A stretch of DNA of 64,000 nt from Cliona cf. orientalis (GCA_963930775.1 OZ005689.1:18189775-18253774), one strand, 5' to 3'; counted from the stretch's first letter, positions 46,111 through 58,090 are shown. The notes: generated by a model not told the origin, from the sequence alone. Made by a program: numbers and translations.

Positions 46111-46259
46111 GTGTAGAACAGCCACAGAGCACAAGATGGGGATTCACGCATCCCATTTCCATAGTGGTAATAGCACGTTAGTAATCTCAGCCGATACTTG
46201 TAACCCAAATTTTAATTTATCAGCTAAGACGTACAGAGGACTGATCTAACATACAAGAC

Positions 46260-46460
46260 TGTTCAGTAGGTTTTCTAGGCTCAAGAGCAGATGGTGGAGG
46301 AATGGGAGCTGACAGGCCAGGCGAAGGAGGAGGGGAACTCTGAGCTGACGGAGTAGCTGACGAAGGAGCCGACAGAGGATGAGCAGGCCAAGGAGGGGGA
46401 ATCTGAGCTGGAAGTGGAGCAGGAGCCACGTGCATCAGCAGAGGAGGAATTTTTTCTGTG
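46260..46460 (+). other. Purine-rich, Glu-coding low-complexity stretch
   Basis: A plus-strand frame would read repeated Glu-rich words (EEWELTGQAKEEG, EPTEDEQAKEGESELEVEQE) ending in FFLCRCVVC, with one internal stop. On the minus strand it is Pro/Ser-rich. It may be an acidic exon of a mobile-element gene. Not recognised. Confidence 0.25.
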
Positions 46461-47078
46461 TAGGTGTGTGGTGTGCAATGATAGCTAGTGGCCATATTCT
46501 CAGGTACAACCCAAGTGAATTAGAGGGAATTAAGCAGAAGCAAGTTGGGCTCCTGCTTTATGCCATTGATTTTTTTACTGTGTACATACTTGAGACTTTC
46601 TTCTGTACGGGTGATGTCCTTGGTTTTCTCTGCCTGAATGATATCACAGCTGAGTGACTGCACCATGTGTGTGTACATGTATGTACCTCTCAATCCAAGG
46701 TGTCTCTTGTAACTGAACCAAAATCCGTGACAGCAGACAACCGAATAGGAAAATATTAGCAGTATAATTATTTAGCAGTTACCATAGCAACATAGTTCTG
46801 CTACCAAAATCATTAGATATTGGTTTCACAATTCTACTCGTGGCTTTGCCACTTCATAGAATCGGGGCCACGCACGCACATAAATGTGATAACGTTTGTT
46901 TCAACTTATAGTATGGGGCCTGCTTGCATTGTATGGCTCTACAATGCAGTCTAGCTGTACTATGTGGTTTTTCCGGGCACTTTTTCTGCTTATAGTGTGT
47001 CGGCTTGCTTGAACAAAAAAAAGCATAGTTGATAGCCTACTGTGACAAGTGATGACAGTCGAGTTACATGTACAAGAA

Positions 47079-48955
47079 TTACTCAAAATGGAGCGCCTGA
47101 AACATGCATGTTTCAGCACATTTCATGCATGGAAGCGACTTTCATGCGTTTTCCATGCATGTTTCAGGATAGTTTATGCATGGAATATACTTTCATGCAT
47201 GTTTCATGCATGGAAGCTACTTCCATGCATTTTTTATGCATGAAATATGCATGAAAGTGTATTTTATGTATGAAACATGCATGGAACATGCATGAAAGTA
47301 TAAAACACGTGTGACAGATATACCATGCATGAAACGAAACATGCGTGAGATTTTATCACTCCTGAACCATGCATGTTACATGCATGAAGTTCCACATTAC
47401 ATCATACTGATTAGAAGCAGCTGCTTTGCAGATTTGAAAGTGTGAGACTTTGTGAAACCTTTAGTGCTCCAAGGTAAGTAGCTACTATATATATAGCCTA
47501 ACTTGGAGAGCCATACTAAATTAACACATTGTTTTGTATACCCCATGTAAAATTAATTTCCATAATTATAGTGTGGGTGTAAGTTTACTGGCTGAAAGAG
47601 TGTAAATAAAGAGAGCTTCTTTAGTTTGAAAGTTGTCCCCAACTAGCATTACAGATATCAAGGTTACAGATAAGAATGTGGTCCCTTATTTCAGTCTTCA
47701 AATTCACCTTGGGGTCTCAGTGCTAGTTACTGAAGTATCCTACAATATGTAAAAGACTTAAATGGGGGGGGGGGGGGGGGGGGGGGGGAGAGGGCCAGTA
47801 CGTATACAATGCCATGTAGCTATGTGAACACTGAATATGGTTTAGCTGCTAATCAGTGGGTAGTAAAATACTGCTGAGATATTGATATACCTGTAGTTTT
47901 TTGGGGGACAGAATGTGTGTACCTTTGCTATAAAAATTATGCAATAGCTGCTCTAAATCTCATATCTTACAGCATAATAGGCATGTCTATAGCAGGGGCG
48001 GAGAAATAGGGGGGGGGCAGGGGGGGCTTCAGCCCCCCCACTTTGGAAACAAGGGGGGCTGAGCCCCCCCATTTTATCATAATATTATGCCCATACTACA
48101 AAATTACAGCAACATAGTTCTGTCATAATTCTAGGTGTTTGCAAAGAGTGCTAAAGTAAAAATTGCTACTAAAATCAGTCCAAAAATTGGTGCCAGATTG
48201 CATCAGAAACGCTCTCAGGGAGTCGAAATTTCCAAAATTTTCTGGGGGAGCATGCCCCCTAGGTGGGCTGTGGGCACATGCCCACAGCCTAACGGTTAAT
48301 TGTCACAGTACACAGTCAAAGGTCTGAGCCCCCCCACGTTTGCTACCTGTTCTCCGCCCTTGTATAGGTGCCAACAAGCTTTGTCTATTTTCCTTAAAGC
48401 CAGTATCTACACATCTATAAAGAGCATACTTGCCTATGCAGGAGCACAGTGCCTTATGCTTACAGCAAGTATAGTACAAGTACTCTCTCCAAGGGTTATT
48501 AAAATAATATGCCTGTAGCTGTACTGTGTATGCACACATGAATGGAATATCCCAGTATCATGGAATGCGCCTGTATCACGCATGGAATACGCCTGTATCA
48601 TGCTTGGAATACGCTTGTACGACGCATGGAATACACCTGGAATATGCAGGTTTCATGCATGAAATATCCATATTTTTCTTGCATGGAACATGCATGAAAC
48701 ATGCATGAAACATGCATGAAATTTAGGCACCAATCCATGCATGTAACATGCATGTCCCACACCTGAAAAACGTCCCAAATCCCTGCATGTTACATGCATG
48801 TTTCAGGAATCATGCATGTAACATGCATGAAATTTCGAATTATTCAATATCGTCACTGGAAATTTCATGCATGGCACTTTCTGGATTTGGGCGCATGAAA
48901 TGTGCTGAAACATGCATGAAACATGCATGTTTCAGGCGCTCCATTTTGAGTAGGG
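47079..48955. mobile_element. 1.85-kb non-autonomous element N1, copy 2
   Basis: Opposite in orientation to copy 1. The left end is TACTCAAAATGGAGCGCC and the right end is its complement followed by GGG. The internal order of palindromic blocks, a TTGGGGACAACTTT-type segment (complement in copy 1) and AGTATAGTACAAGTACTCT matches copy 1 throughout. A G run of about 26 bases at 47763-47788 replaces a short C-rich stretch in copy 1. No gene. Confidence 0.9.
47993..48362. mobile_element. 370-bp MITE nested in N1 copy 2, duplication TATAG
   Basis: Ends CAGGGGCGGAGAAATA and TTCTCCGCCCTTG, flanked by TATAG at 47988-47992 and 48363-48367. Copy 1 is uninterrupted at this site. It is the same MITE family as 37783-38144 but at a different place in N1, so the two insertions were independent. 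Confidence 0.93.
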
Positions 48956-48989
48956 ATATATATCGCTACTAGACTTCTTAAAATGAAGT

Positions 48990-51090
48990 GATCACTGTCT
49001 CATTGAGAGCTAGTCAAGAAGCGAAGAAGGCAGTGGCAGTCAGCAAATGTCGTCAGAACTAAAGGAAATCCACACAACGTGTATCCTGAAATGCCACAAA
49101 AAGCCTAATGGCACCTTGTTTTCAATGTATAAACCAGGCACGTAGATGTAGTAGCTAGCTAGCTCGGTAACTCAGCCCCAACCACCGCACAACAACTTCC
49201 CAGACACCTGGTTTAACGGTGTGCCATGATTTTTTCTTAGACCATACTCTTCATGTAACACTGCATGCATATAGTACTCCATAGCAGCCAGGGCATGAAA
49301 ACAGTGTGCACAACACCCTTAACTTCCTACAGGACATATTTTGTAGTGAAATTTCGGTATAATTGGATATAACTGGGGAGTGAGTGTGCCCATTCCCCTC
49401 ATGGCCTGCCTCGGCCACATTAATTAGCCCATGCAACTTCACACGGTCATACTTTGACCTGCAAGCAAGCAGGCACTAGATCAATGGTCCTGCCAGAACT
49501 TCAACAATGATTACCATATCTCTACTGAATTAATCAGTGGTAGTAGGCACAACTATTATGTTTAAGACCAGCACACACTCCTTGCCACTAGTCTTTTACA
49601 CATCTCTCCCTCCCCCCCCCCCCCCCCACCCCACACCTTTCCACTTGATTTTAGGATTTGAGATCTACTGCCCCTGTTGATTAGAAAGTGCTCACTCAAA
49701 AAGTTATATTACTGCTCGAGGCACTTGATGTACATTCCAAAGCTGAGCCGGAGCCAGCGATGTAAGTGCTATGTGGACCACTATAGGTGTCATCACCCAG
49801 TGCTTGGAGGCATGAATACAGAGACTGTGTTAAAATTATCATAATATGTATGATTTGGTTAGCGGTGACTATACACACACCGAGCCGATATCAACATCAA
49901 GATATCATGAAGCATTATAGTGCAAATTCCTTGGCGCAAGTGCACTGAGCAGTATTGCATGTCCAATATACATATATTACTGCAAGTTGCTTATATGCAT
50001 TCCAACACTATGCTAAAATTGTTATAGTCAAAGGAGAGCCAAGAGGCTTATTTACCAGGATGCTAGATCAGTGATGAGCTAGTTGTGTTGTTGGATCTAT
50101 GGCTAACCCATACATGTACATACCATAGTTGAAAAGAAGCCATTACTTGTCTCTTTTGTAAATCAAAAGTTCCCCAGACCAACAAATAATGCTAGAACTC
50201 TAGAGAATGAACAGTTTTCAGTAAAAGCCATACAATGAAAATACCATAAAGAACGTTACGACACCTTGTTTTGACGTACAAATAAGGTAGGCAGCAGATT
50301 TCATGGTAATAGTCAGCAGAACGATTACCGTAACTCTATGGTCCATGCGCCGATGGTTAATCAATGCTATCCCTCACCATTCATTAGGTGTAGAGGGGAT
50401 ACAGGGAGACATACATTGTACCTGAGCAACTTACATACAAATTGTTGAGATGGTCATCCTCCATCTTCTAGATTACTCCTGTAAAAATGTAACGACAATG
50501 AACCTTAGGACAAGTCAACAGAATGAAGTGGGGATGGCAGTGCCCAACTAGCACTAACAAGTGCACTGAGCAGTATTGCATGTCCAATATACATGTATTA
50601 CTGCATGCACTCATGAATTTTTGCTATTACAACGCAATAAAATTAATAATAAGCAGAAAAATCCAATTATGTGCAAATGAGATATCTTTGCTTGTGTTAT
50701 AATTATTAGGAACCTACAAACTAGCATAGTAGCTATAGGGAGGCACTAAAAGAGATTGATGGTGGCTCAATTACAAGTATACAACGGGTGCACATAGCAC
50801 TGCGAGACGTCACACACGCTCCCTCAGTGAGTACATTATACAACCGTTAACACATAATCCCGATCCCAGTGTTTCTTAATTCTTTTATCCAGCGCATCCA
50901 TGACAGCCACACGATCAATATTGGGCACTAGGAATACATGGCACTTTATACTGTACTCAACCGAAAGCAAAAGAATACAAAATCTTGTAGACATTTCCCA
51001 AAAATAATACTGACTAGGGCTGATCTCATAAGCTGTTTATAAAATTGATCCAGGAACTAGTAGCCAAAGTAAAGCCACATGCAGTAGCAA
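48990..51090. other. No recognised gene; diverged local duplications
   Basis: The phrase AAGTGCACTGAGCAGTATTG, followed by CATGTCCAATATACAT, occurs at 49937 and 50559, and ACACCTTGTTTT-like context near 49110 and 50260 suggests an old duplication of part of this block. A C run lies near 49612-49627. No exon was recognised. Confidence 0.4.
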
Positions 51091-51288
51091 ATGGCTGTGT
51101 GTAGGGAACCCCTGCTCTGTAGTAATGGATGTAAAAAGTGGACAGCAATATTTAGGGACACTAATTGTGAAACTTGGGTGTTCTATCAGATTGAAATTTC
51201 ACTCACGAAGGGAAAAACTCTGAAAGTTGAAGAGAGAGTGAACAAACTTGAATTGTCAGATAATGAAGTAGATACTGTAGTGGAATAG
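51091..51288 (+). CDS. Small open frame, 65 residues, unknown
   Basis: ATG at 51091 to TAG. The peptide has CREPLLCSNGCKKW near its start and a charged end (KVEERVNKLELSDNEVD). Composition is protein-like, but no family is recognised and no splice context is clear. It may be an exon fragment. Confidence 0.25.
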   Translation: MAVCREPLLCSNGCKKWTAIFRDTNCETWVFYQIEISLTKGKTLKVEERVNKLELSDNEVDTVVE

Positions 51289-51829
51289 GCAAATTCATAT
51301 TGCACTAACAGCAAGCGTGCTTCAGGAGCTAAGGATCAAAGAACTAGCCAATCCATCAGTTACTCAATAACACATCTATCAACGTATTACCCCAGGTACC
51401 CTCCACGGGATAAGTATTGCATAACTCTACTGCGTTCACAATAAGTACTGCATTGCGCAACTGAGTTAAACTATACACCAACTAGAGCTCTCTAGAGCAC
51501 ACAAAATATTGGCTTATGTAGCTATAGCATATCAGAGACAGGGTGATGTTGGAGCTTCAGAAGGCAATTAATGCTGCTCAGTAGAGTTGTGTAAGGATTT
51601 GTAAGGCTGTCATGGGTGGCACCAAATTGCATACTCAGCAATATTATCTAGTATTTGGGGGGGAGGGGGGTGGGGTCCAGCAGTTTCAGCATATCAATTT
51701 TCAACTGGTGGAATTTCTGCCCCTTGTTGCTATAATAGTTAGTTGGTGAAGCTATGAGGATCAGTACAGTGACGACTGGCTGTCTGCCATGGAATGTCTA
51801 AGAAACTACCAGTGTCCACTAATCTAGTG

Positions 51830-51945
51830 CAGCTCTGAAACTAATGTTGGTGGTCTAAAGGAAGCTCCCTTACTATTGCTGTCAGTTGTTCCAGTCTTAA
51901 CAAGTGAGTGGTGCTGTATGATACAATTCCCCTTGGTAGCAGTTA
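51830..51945 (-). repeat. Diverged inverted copy of part of the 9941-11430 repeat
   Basis: The complement matches 10440-10560 in order: AATTGTA(T)CATACAGCACCACT, then GAGCTTCCTTT, then AGTTTCAGAGCTG. It is clearly more diverged than the other copies. Confidence 0.6.
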
Positions 51946-52027
51946 ACATCATTTTTAACCCTGAATTGTGGGATAGTTAGAGATGATAGAGGGTCATTTA
52001 GTATAATTAATCACACACTTCCGAGTA

Positions 52028-52460
52028 CAATTAGGTAGTAATCGGTACTTTTGCTCGTATGAGTACATAGTTGCCAAGTGTCCCGGTTTGGCCGGGACAG
52101 TCCCGGAATTTGGCCCTGTGTCCCGATTGTGTCCCGGTTTGCCTGATTTTGCAGCATTATCCCGGAATCCAGCTCGATTGCACAAATGGAGGTGTGGCAC
52201 AAGCATAAACTCAGTATATTATCGAATTTCAGACCGTATATCTCGATGTTTAGTGGGCGTGGCAGTACATAATCGCCCGAAAATGGGTGTGGCCGCTACA
52301 AAAGTGGGCGTGGTCCATAAATTTTTGCGCGCGTTAATTCTAATTTCTACTCTGTCCCGGTCTCTCCTCATAAACTTGGCAACTATGTGAGTATGAGTAA
52401 TAGCACGAGTGCCAGCGAGTGCTATTAGGCTGGACGAGTACCGATTACTACCTAATTGTA
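52028..52460. repeat. Inverted-repeat element carrying a nested MITE
   Basis: ACAATTAGGTAGTAATCGGT (52027-52046) and its complement near 52441-52461 form the outer arms. The MITE at 52066-52387 sits between them, so the outer hairpin was originally only about 110 bp long. Confidence 0.75.
52066..52387. mobile_element. 322-bp MITE, CATAGTTGCCAAG termini, duplication TGAGTA
   Basis: CATAGTTGCCAAG at the left and its complement CTTGGCAACTATG at the right, flanked by TGAGTA at 52060-52065 and 52388-52393. The interior repeats TCCCGG and GGGCGTGG words. No gene. Confidence 0.9.
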
Positions 52461-52806
52461 TGAGGGATAATAATAAACTAACTAGCAAGTGTCACCCCAG
52501 TTTGGCACTGGCTACCACAGAGACCAATACTTAGCTACATGTAGTACTACCAGGCTGTATGCATGATAAACAGACCTACATGTAGCTGCTAAAATGACAA
52601 TATTCCATTTAATGAAGGTACACCCCTACTGAGGAAGATAATTGCATCTTTGGGGGTCTTTTGAACCTATTTTAATGGCGTCTGTGGGGTAAAAACATCA
52701 AAAATTGATTGGTCCTGAGGGTAAAATGTGATTTGTCTAAGGGGTATCATGCTTGTTATTAGGCGTCTGAGGGGGTAGTTCAACCAGGTACAAGGGTACC
52801 GAGGAA

Positions 52807-53541
52807 AACTAGAGCTCTATAGAGCACATACCCCGCGCGCACATTGCGCAATCTATAGATCTGCTTTTGTTGCTGCTTGGTTGTATCAAAGGCTTATAGA
52901 CCCTGAGAGCCCTCGGTTTTAATAGCTATAGGGCTCTTGGTGATATCAGCCAAAACACCACTGACTCTCACTCTGCACCAGGTGTAGACTAGGTACATAT
53001 AGATAATACTAAAAGGCACTATTTGTGACGTCCGTGGACCGTGTCCATCGATTTGATGCACACTGAAGCTTTTTCGCCGAAGCACTCTCTCTGCACCAGA
53101 TTGACTTCCAATATTATTTTTGTTGAAAATTTATAGTATAGCCGCCTTACATTATATTTTGGTTCCATAGGGCTGCAGATTTCAGCTCCGTCAGCGGATG
53201 TGGATAGACTGACTAGAATTTTATTAATTTTGACGATCTTTACCAGTCATATTCTTGGCTACTTAGTTGTGCGCATGGGCACAATGGGCATGCATTATGC
53301 ACTGAGTGAGCACTGTCGATAGGCGTGGCTACGTTAGCCAACAAAAAGGCACTATTTGTCACGCCCGTGGACCGTGTCTATCGATTTGATGCACACTGAC
53401 GCTAGTTTTTCGCCGAATTCTATTGATTCGTTGTGCTTACGATGCGCTTAGATGCCTACATCTCGAGATATGGCGATTTTTGTGCTCACAACAACGACAC
53501 AACCGATTACTTTACCCCTTGCGCATGCGCGCGGGGTAATT
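52807..53541 (+). repeat. Dispersed repeat family R2, copy c
   Basis: Near-complete copy. It starts ACTAGAGCTCTATAGAGCAC, then ATACCCCGCGCGCACATTGC, and ends GCGCATGCGCGCGGGGTAAT. It carries a duplicated internal module (GGCACTATTTGT(G/C)ACG, then GTGGACCGTGTC and CGATTTGATGCACACTGA) at about 53012 and 53347. Copy d has one such module. Confidence 0.8.
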
Positions 53542-53799
53542 AAATTTGTCCTATGGATGCAGGATTACTTTTCATTAGGGTGTCCCAGGGTATCTTTTTA
53601 TGTTTTAATTGGTCCATAGGGGGATTATCACCTAATTTAATTGCGTCCAAGGGGATAATGGGCTTGATAATGATGTCTTGGGGGTCAAATCCTCAAAATG
53701 TTCCTCAGTAGGGGTGTACTTTTAATAAATGGAATAGCCCAATGTCAGCAGCGTTCGATTTGTAATTTTATATTTCTGTATGCTATTATACCACTAAGG

Positions 53800-54150
53800 T
53801 AATGGCACGCGTAGCCGCGCGAATCCCCATCTCGCGCTCACTGTCTTCACACACACACACGGAGACTTACTTATCTAGATCTGCACTCTTCAACTTTGAC
53901 CTCGTTCACGTGGACGTGGAAAAGCGGACGATATGGGCATGCACAGATGGACAGGGGAGGGGCTGGGCAGTAATACGCATGTGCATTTGGCAGGGGTGGG
54001 GCTGAAACCATGACCTTTGGCCTTAAAATGTGAAACAGAGAAGTATAGAACGCTAAAAATGCTCAGCAAAGGGTAAGTGGCTAAAGTAGAATTATGAGTG
54101 CTTTTGGGGCAATTTGGTGATATGTCCAGCCACGCACTTCCACCCACTTT
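53800..54150 (-). repeat. Dispersed repeat family R1, copy 3
   Basis: Minus-strand copy, with CATGACCTTTGGCCTTAAAA, AATGCTCAGCAAAGGGTAAG and TTTTGGGGCAATTTGGTGA as complements of the copy-1 blocks. Confidence 0.75.
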
Positions 54151-54444
54151 GAGTAGGAAGTAATTACGCGTTTGAGGTTTGTATAGAATTATGTGTCCAC
54201 ATGTAACTTCCACAAAGTCAGGTGCCATTAATTTGTATGGATTGCTGCATGAAAAATTTGGGAACAAGACTGAGTGATGTGCGCGATATGCACTAGGCTT
54301 GCGTTACCACTAATTGTACAGGAACTGCCACAACTTTATGGTACTGGCGGGAATTATTCACCTCCAGCACATGCTATGAAAAAATCAGCAGATAGGGCAT
54401 AAAATTTACACATTCCAGAATTTTCTATTCCACTTTCATTGTTA

Positions 54445-54887
54445 CCGTAGTGCTAGAAATAAATACGTGCTATTAATTAAGGCGAAAAATGCGAGTTGCT
54501 GAGTGATCGCATTATTTAATATCGCAATGATTTCAACAACGCATTTTATTCCAATTGGTGCCCGCCGACGTTAGTATGCAAGAGCATTCAACACAAGGCG
54601 AGTGTACTTCAGAAAAAAACTGGATCTGAACAGGAAGAATAGTTTGCCGGTGAGTCAGATGACTTTAGATTCTGAAAATCATGTCTATGCATGGCGAACT
54701 TAGGAGCACTAGACTGGCAAGGCAGGCTGAAAGCTTCATGTGCATGTCACCGTTGTCAGCGATGCTAGCATGTTTATACCTGGACTCAGGAGAAACTCGC
54801 ATTATTAAAATTCGCATTGCTAAGAAAAATACTGAAAATTTAAAGAATCGCAATGTTTTATACACGCAAAAATTTCTAGCACTACGG
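54445..54887. mobile_element. 443-bp MITE, CCGTAGTGCTAGAAAT termini, TA duplication
   Basis: CCGTAGTGCTAGAAAT and its complement ATTTCTAGCACTACGG, flanked by TA at 54443-54444 and 54888-54889. TA duplication and this end structure suit a Tc1/mariner-type non-autonomous element. The inner part repeats GCGA(G/A) and TCGCA(A/T)T words in both orientations. Confidence 0.88.
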
Positions 54888-55087
54888 TATCACTGACAGT
54901 GATGCTGTATATTGAGGTAGGATAAAACCACACATTACAGTGCAGTTACTGACTCGGTCTACCCTCGTCTCCTGGCCACTGCCAGGTTTTCAATGTTACA
55001 CTCGCGTTGCGGTGAAAAAGATCAGGGAGGCTGGGGACAAGACTAGACTCAGTCTAAGTTGTTACTGAGCTGGATGAAATGAAGAAG

Positions 55088-55151
55088 CCCACAGTGCTGC
55101 TGATGAGGCCTGGCATTGGCCGAAACCTAGGTCCAGGTCCAGTACATTGGG
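55088..55151 (+). ncRNA. Type I hammerhead ribozyme, copy 2
   Basis: Stem I outer CCCA (55088-55091) pairs with TGGG (55148-55151). After a CA/AT internal loop identical to copy 1, GTGCTG (55094-55099) pairs with CAGTAC (55140-55145) with one G-U pair. The core CTGATGA is at 55100-55106. Stem II is GGCC, loop TGGCATT, GGCC (55107-55121). GAAA is at 55122-55125. Stem III is reduced to CCT/AGG with loop AGGTCC (55126-55137). The cleavage triplet GTC ends at 55139. Short stem III is common in metazoan type I hammerheads. Flanks outside the ribozyme show no similarity to copy 1. Confidence 0.9.
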
Positions 55152-55269
55152 AAAGACAGACAGAGCTAATGTAGGTGCATCCAGGATCTAAATGAATTTT
55201 AATTAATGTTCCATAAATTTGGGGAAGGGGACAGACACACCCTACAATGTCGTGTCATTTGTACAAGTG

Positions 55270-55537
55270 CAGGGTTGCATACAGGATTTTTTTCTGGAAA
55301 AGGGGGGGGGGGAGGGGCGATCTCACGGACGACTTACGTATGTATATGCGCCACTGCCATGCGTATCTACTAGTAAATAAATCACACAATAATGCTGCAT
55401 GTAATAACAAAATTTTTCTTTTTGCTTGTGTATGTAATCATATTATTTGTGCTGTATATATTACATGTATATTATTATGGAATTCTTGGGGGGGGGGAGA
55501 TCCCAGTGCACCCCCCCCCCCTCTGTATGCAAGCCTG
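55270..55537. mobile_element. 268-bp MITE, CAGGGTTGCATACAG termini, duplication AAGTG
   Basis: CAGGGTTGCATACAG and CTGTATGCAAGCCTG are inverted ends; AAGTG lies on each side (55265-55269 and 55538-55542). The interior has G and C runs near both ends. Same CAG-end, 5-bp class as 26792-27099 and the nested MITEs. Confidence 0.9.
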
Positions 55538-56269
55538 AAGTGTGTGGGTGTATGTGTTGTTAGACACAGAAGGGATCCAGATTGAAGCAAGTGAGGATTC
55601 TACTGAGCTCTGAGGCCTTTCTAAATCATGTAGAAACCAACTAGAGTTTATAATATGTTTAGAGATCCTAGCAACAATGGCCAAAATCAAACTGCTGTGT
55701 AGCAACAACCCTAACCTAGGAGGCTGGGTACGAGACTAACCCTAACCATAGCTTACTTGATTTCTATGAAGGATACATACTTCAGTCTAACCAACCAGAT
55801 CACAGAATGTTACAAGTAGTATCTAAACATTCCCAACTATTCTTGCACCAGAGAGCTAGACATCCACCCTCCCCACCCCCCCCCCCCCCCCAAAAACAGT
55901 AGTGCATTTCCATGCCATAATGATAGTCAAAGTGCAATGTACATATTTTTTTTCTTTTTGTAAACAGCAAGTGAGCATATACATTAGTGCACAAAAATAA
56001 AAGTTTATGTAATATCCAATGACCTGAACGCGGAACGCGGTGTACAATCGGTTTGCAAAAATCTTCAGATTGGTTTTCAAATTGACAGGCGAAGGGGATC
56101 AAGCCACAGTATTTAATTTTTCTGTGAAGATATGTGCAATTATCGCAGGAGTCAACCATATTTGCGCATATAACCACTTGCTCAGGAAATTTCTGCAATT
56201 GCATATGGAATATGGAAAATTCAAATGCAATTAACTGAAATTGCTCCTCCAACTATCTCTCTCACTCTC

Positions 56270-56560
56270 TCTCAAAGCACCATAAAAAGTTCCTCAAACT
56301 TGATCTCTCTCTCAATACTACTACACACTACTACACAAGCACCACACAAGAGACATCCAACTCTCTTCCTCTCCCACACAATATGACTGTGCCAAGCACC
56401 ACAAAAGGCTCCTCTAATCCCCCCCCCCCCCCACACACACACTATAATAACATAAGCCAACCCAGAAGAATCCTCCAATTCTCTCTCTCCATATATATAA
56501 CTACTACACATACATGTATATAGTACCACAAAAGGCTCCATCAATTCTCTCCATCTCGCA
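56270..56560. repeat. Imperfect array of CACCA(C/T)AAAAGGCTCCTC-like units
   Basis: Three or four pyrimidine-rich units share CACCA(T/C)AAAA(G/A)G, TCTCTCTC and ACTACTACACA words at irregular 80-130 bp spacing. Confidence 0.6.
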
Positions 56561-56599
56561 CGTGCAGTGGTCAGCCAATCTTCACCCTCCACTCTACCA

Positions 56600-57780
56600 C
56601 AGCTAATCCCACCAATGATGAGGCACGTACTCTACCTCTACAAGGTGATGGTGCCCGGGCTACGGATGACATACATCCAAGATGTGGCAAGGTGTCTGGC
56701 AAGATAGAATCAAGCAAGAATCTTGTTGCCAGACCTTGTTTGATACAGTGAAATGTGCATGTTAGATTAACAAGATCTATAGAGAGGCGAACTGGCATTT
56801 TGAGAGCTGGCAAGATTTCACATGTATGCAAGACTAATGTAAGGACTCTGCTGCTGATTGCAGAGAGGATTTGCGCTCAACGCAAGTCAGGCCAACAATT
56901 GAATGGCTGCCAAACATTGCCATACTGGACCAGCCAGTAAATAAATAGTGCATTTACAAGGACCTTGCCTTGGGCAGCTGCAAAGCAGTAGTGGGTACAC
57001 ACACAACCATGCATATAGTTCACCCTGATGAAATTCACAGTGTACATTAATGCAGCACTAGAACTGGCCAAGGTTTATTTAATCCTCACTTGCTTCAATC
57101 TGGATCCTTATTAATGAATATTTGGTTATCAAGTCAATAACCTATTTAAACTCCTTTATCAGTGTGTATTAATCTTGATCATAGCTGTAACATACTGCGA
57201 TTCGATTGGTCAGGAGGAGGTGTTCATTTCCCAAAGATATGTGTACCTATAAAATTCATAGCTTGAAGCTTGACACCAAGCTTGGTTCTTATACTATAAT
57301 ATCTTGCCTGTTAATAATCTGGTGGTAGATTAGTGGCAGCTGCTGTTGGTCAGCTGCAGTGAGGGGTGTGGTTTAAAGTTTGTGCCGTACCTGCACATGC
57401 ACAATGTACTGATGGGAACATGTGGTTAGGGAGATAATACGGTTTACATTCTATCTGAGCATTTATTCTTGGTATCAGCCACATTATCCCATACTTGTGA
57501 CTCGTATCCATGGATATAAGAAAAAGACAGCCTAGTTGAGCACCATGCAATATCCAAGTACCTATGGTTGAGTACACACAACCACAAACCACTCACAGTA
57601 CGCAACCAATTCGGACAGATTGAGTCCGTTTGGAGCTTGCTGTAGAGCTACTATGTATAGCAAGTTTGCCTAAGAAGTGAAGGTAACAGTGACTTACCAG
57701 CATTGCCTTGTCTGTTAATTAACTAAACTATATTCGTAGTATTACTAACAGCAAAATTTCTCTTAGGTAAATCATAGGCA
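56600..57780. other. No recognised gene
   Basis: No repeat end, conserved motif or exon with both splice sites could be supported. Confidence 0.4.
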
Positions 57781-58090
57781 TATCATGACAATATTATACC
57801 ATGAAGACTCCATGAAAGTCCTAGCATTTTCATTGGTAAATATGCTATGAAAACCCCATCAAATTATCCATGGTTTCATAGGTTGGAGTTTCATGGGGTT
57901 TTCATGGCTTTTGGTAGGTCAAAATTTTCATGGGTATTTCATTGGTCTGTGTTTCATGGTAAAATCATATGAGTAAGTGACCCCATGAAATGTTAACGTT
58001 TCCTAGGGTTGATGGTCATGAAAATATCATGTTATATGCATGATATGAAACTGAAATTATTCATGTGGATTTCATACAAATACGTCTACT
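57780..58090. repeat. ATGAAA/TTTCAT-rich inverted repeat region
   Basis: Many copies of CATGAAA and TTTCATGG alternate in both orientations, for example CTATGAAAACCCCAT near 57845 against ATGGGGTTTTCATGG near 57893. It could form an extended imperfect hairpin. Possibly a decayed MITE. Confidence 0.6.

Noticed and set aside
48526-48972. Open frames rich in His, Met and Cys
   Set aside because: They are translations of CATGCATG palindromes in element N1.
55800-56252. 150-codon minus-strand open frame
   Set aside because: It runs through a C homopolymer and has no recognised motif or supporting splice context.
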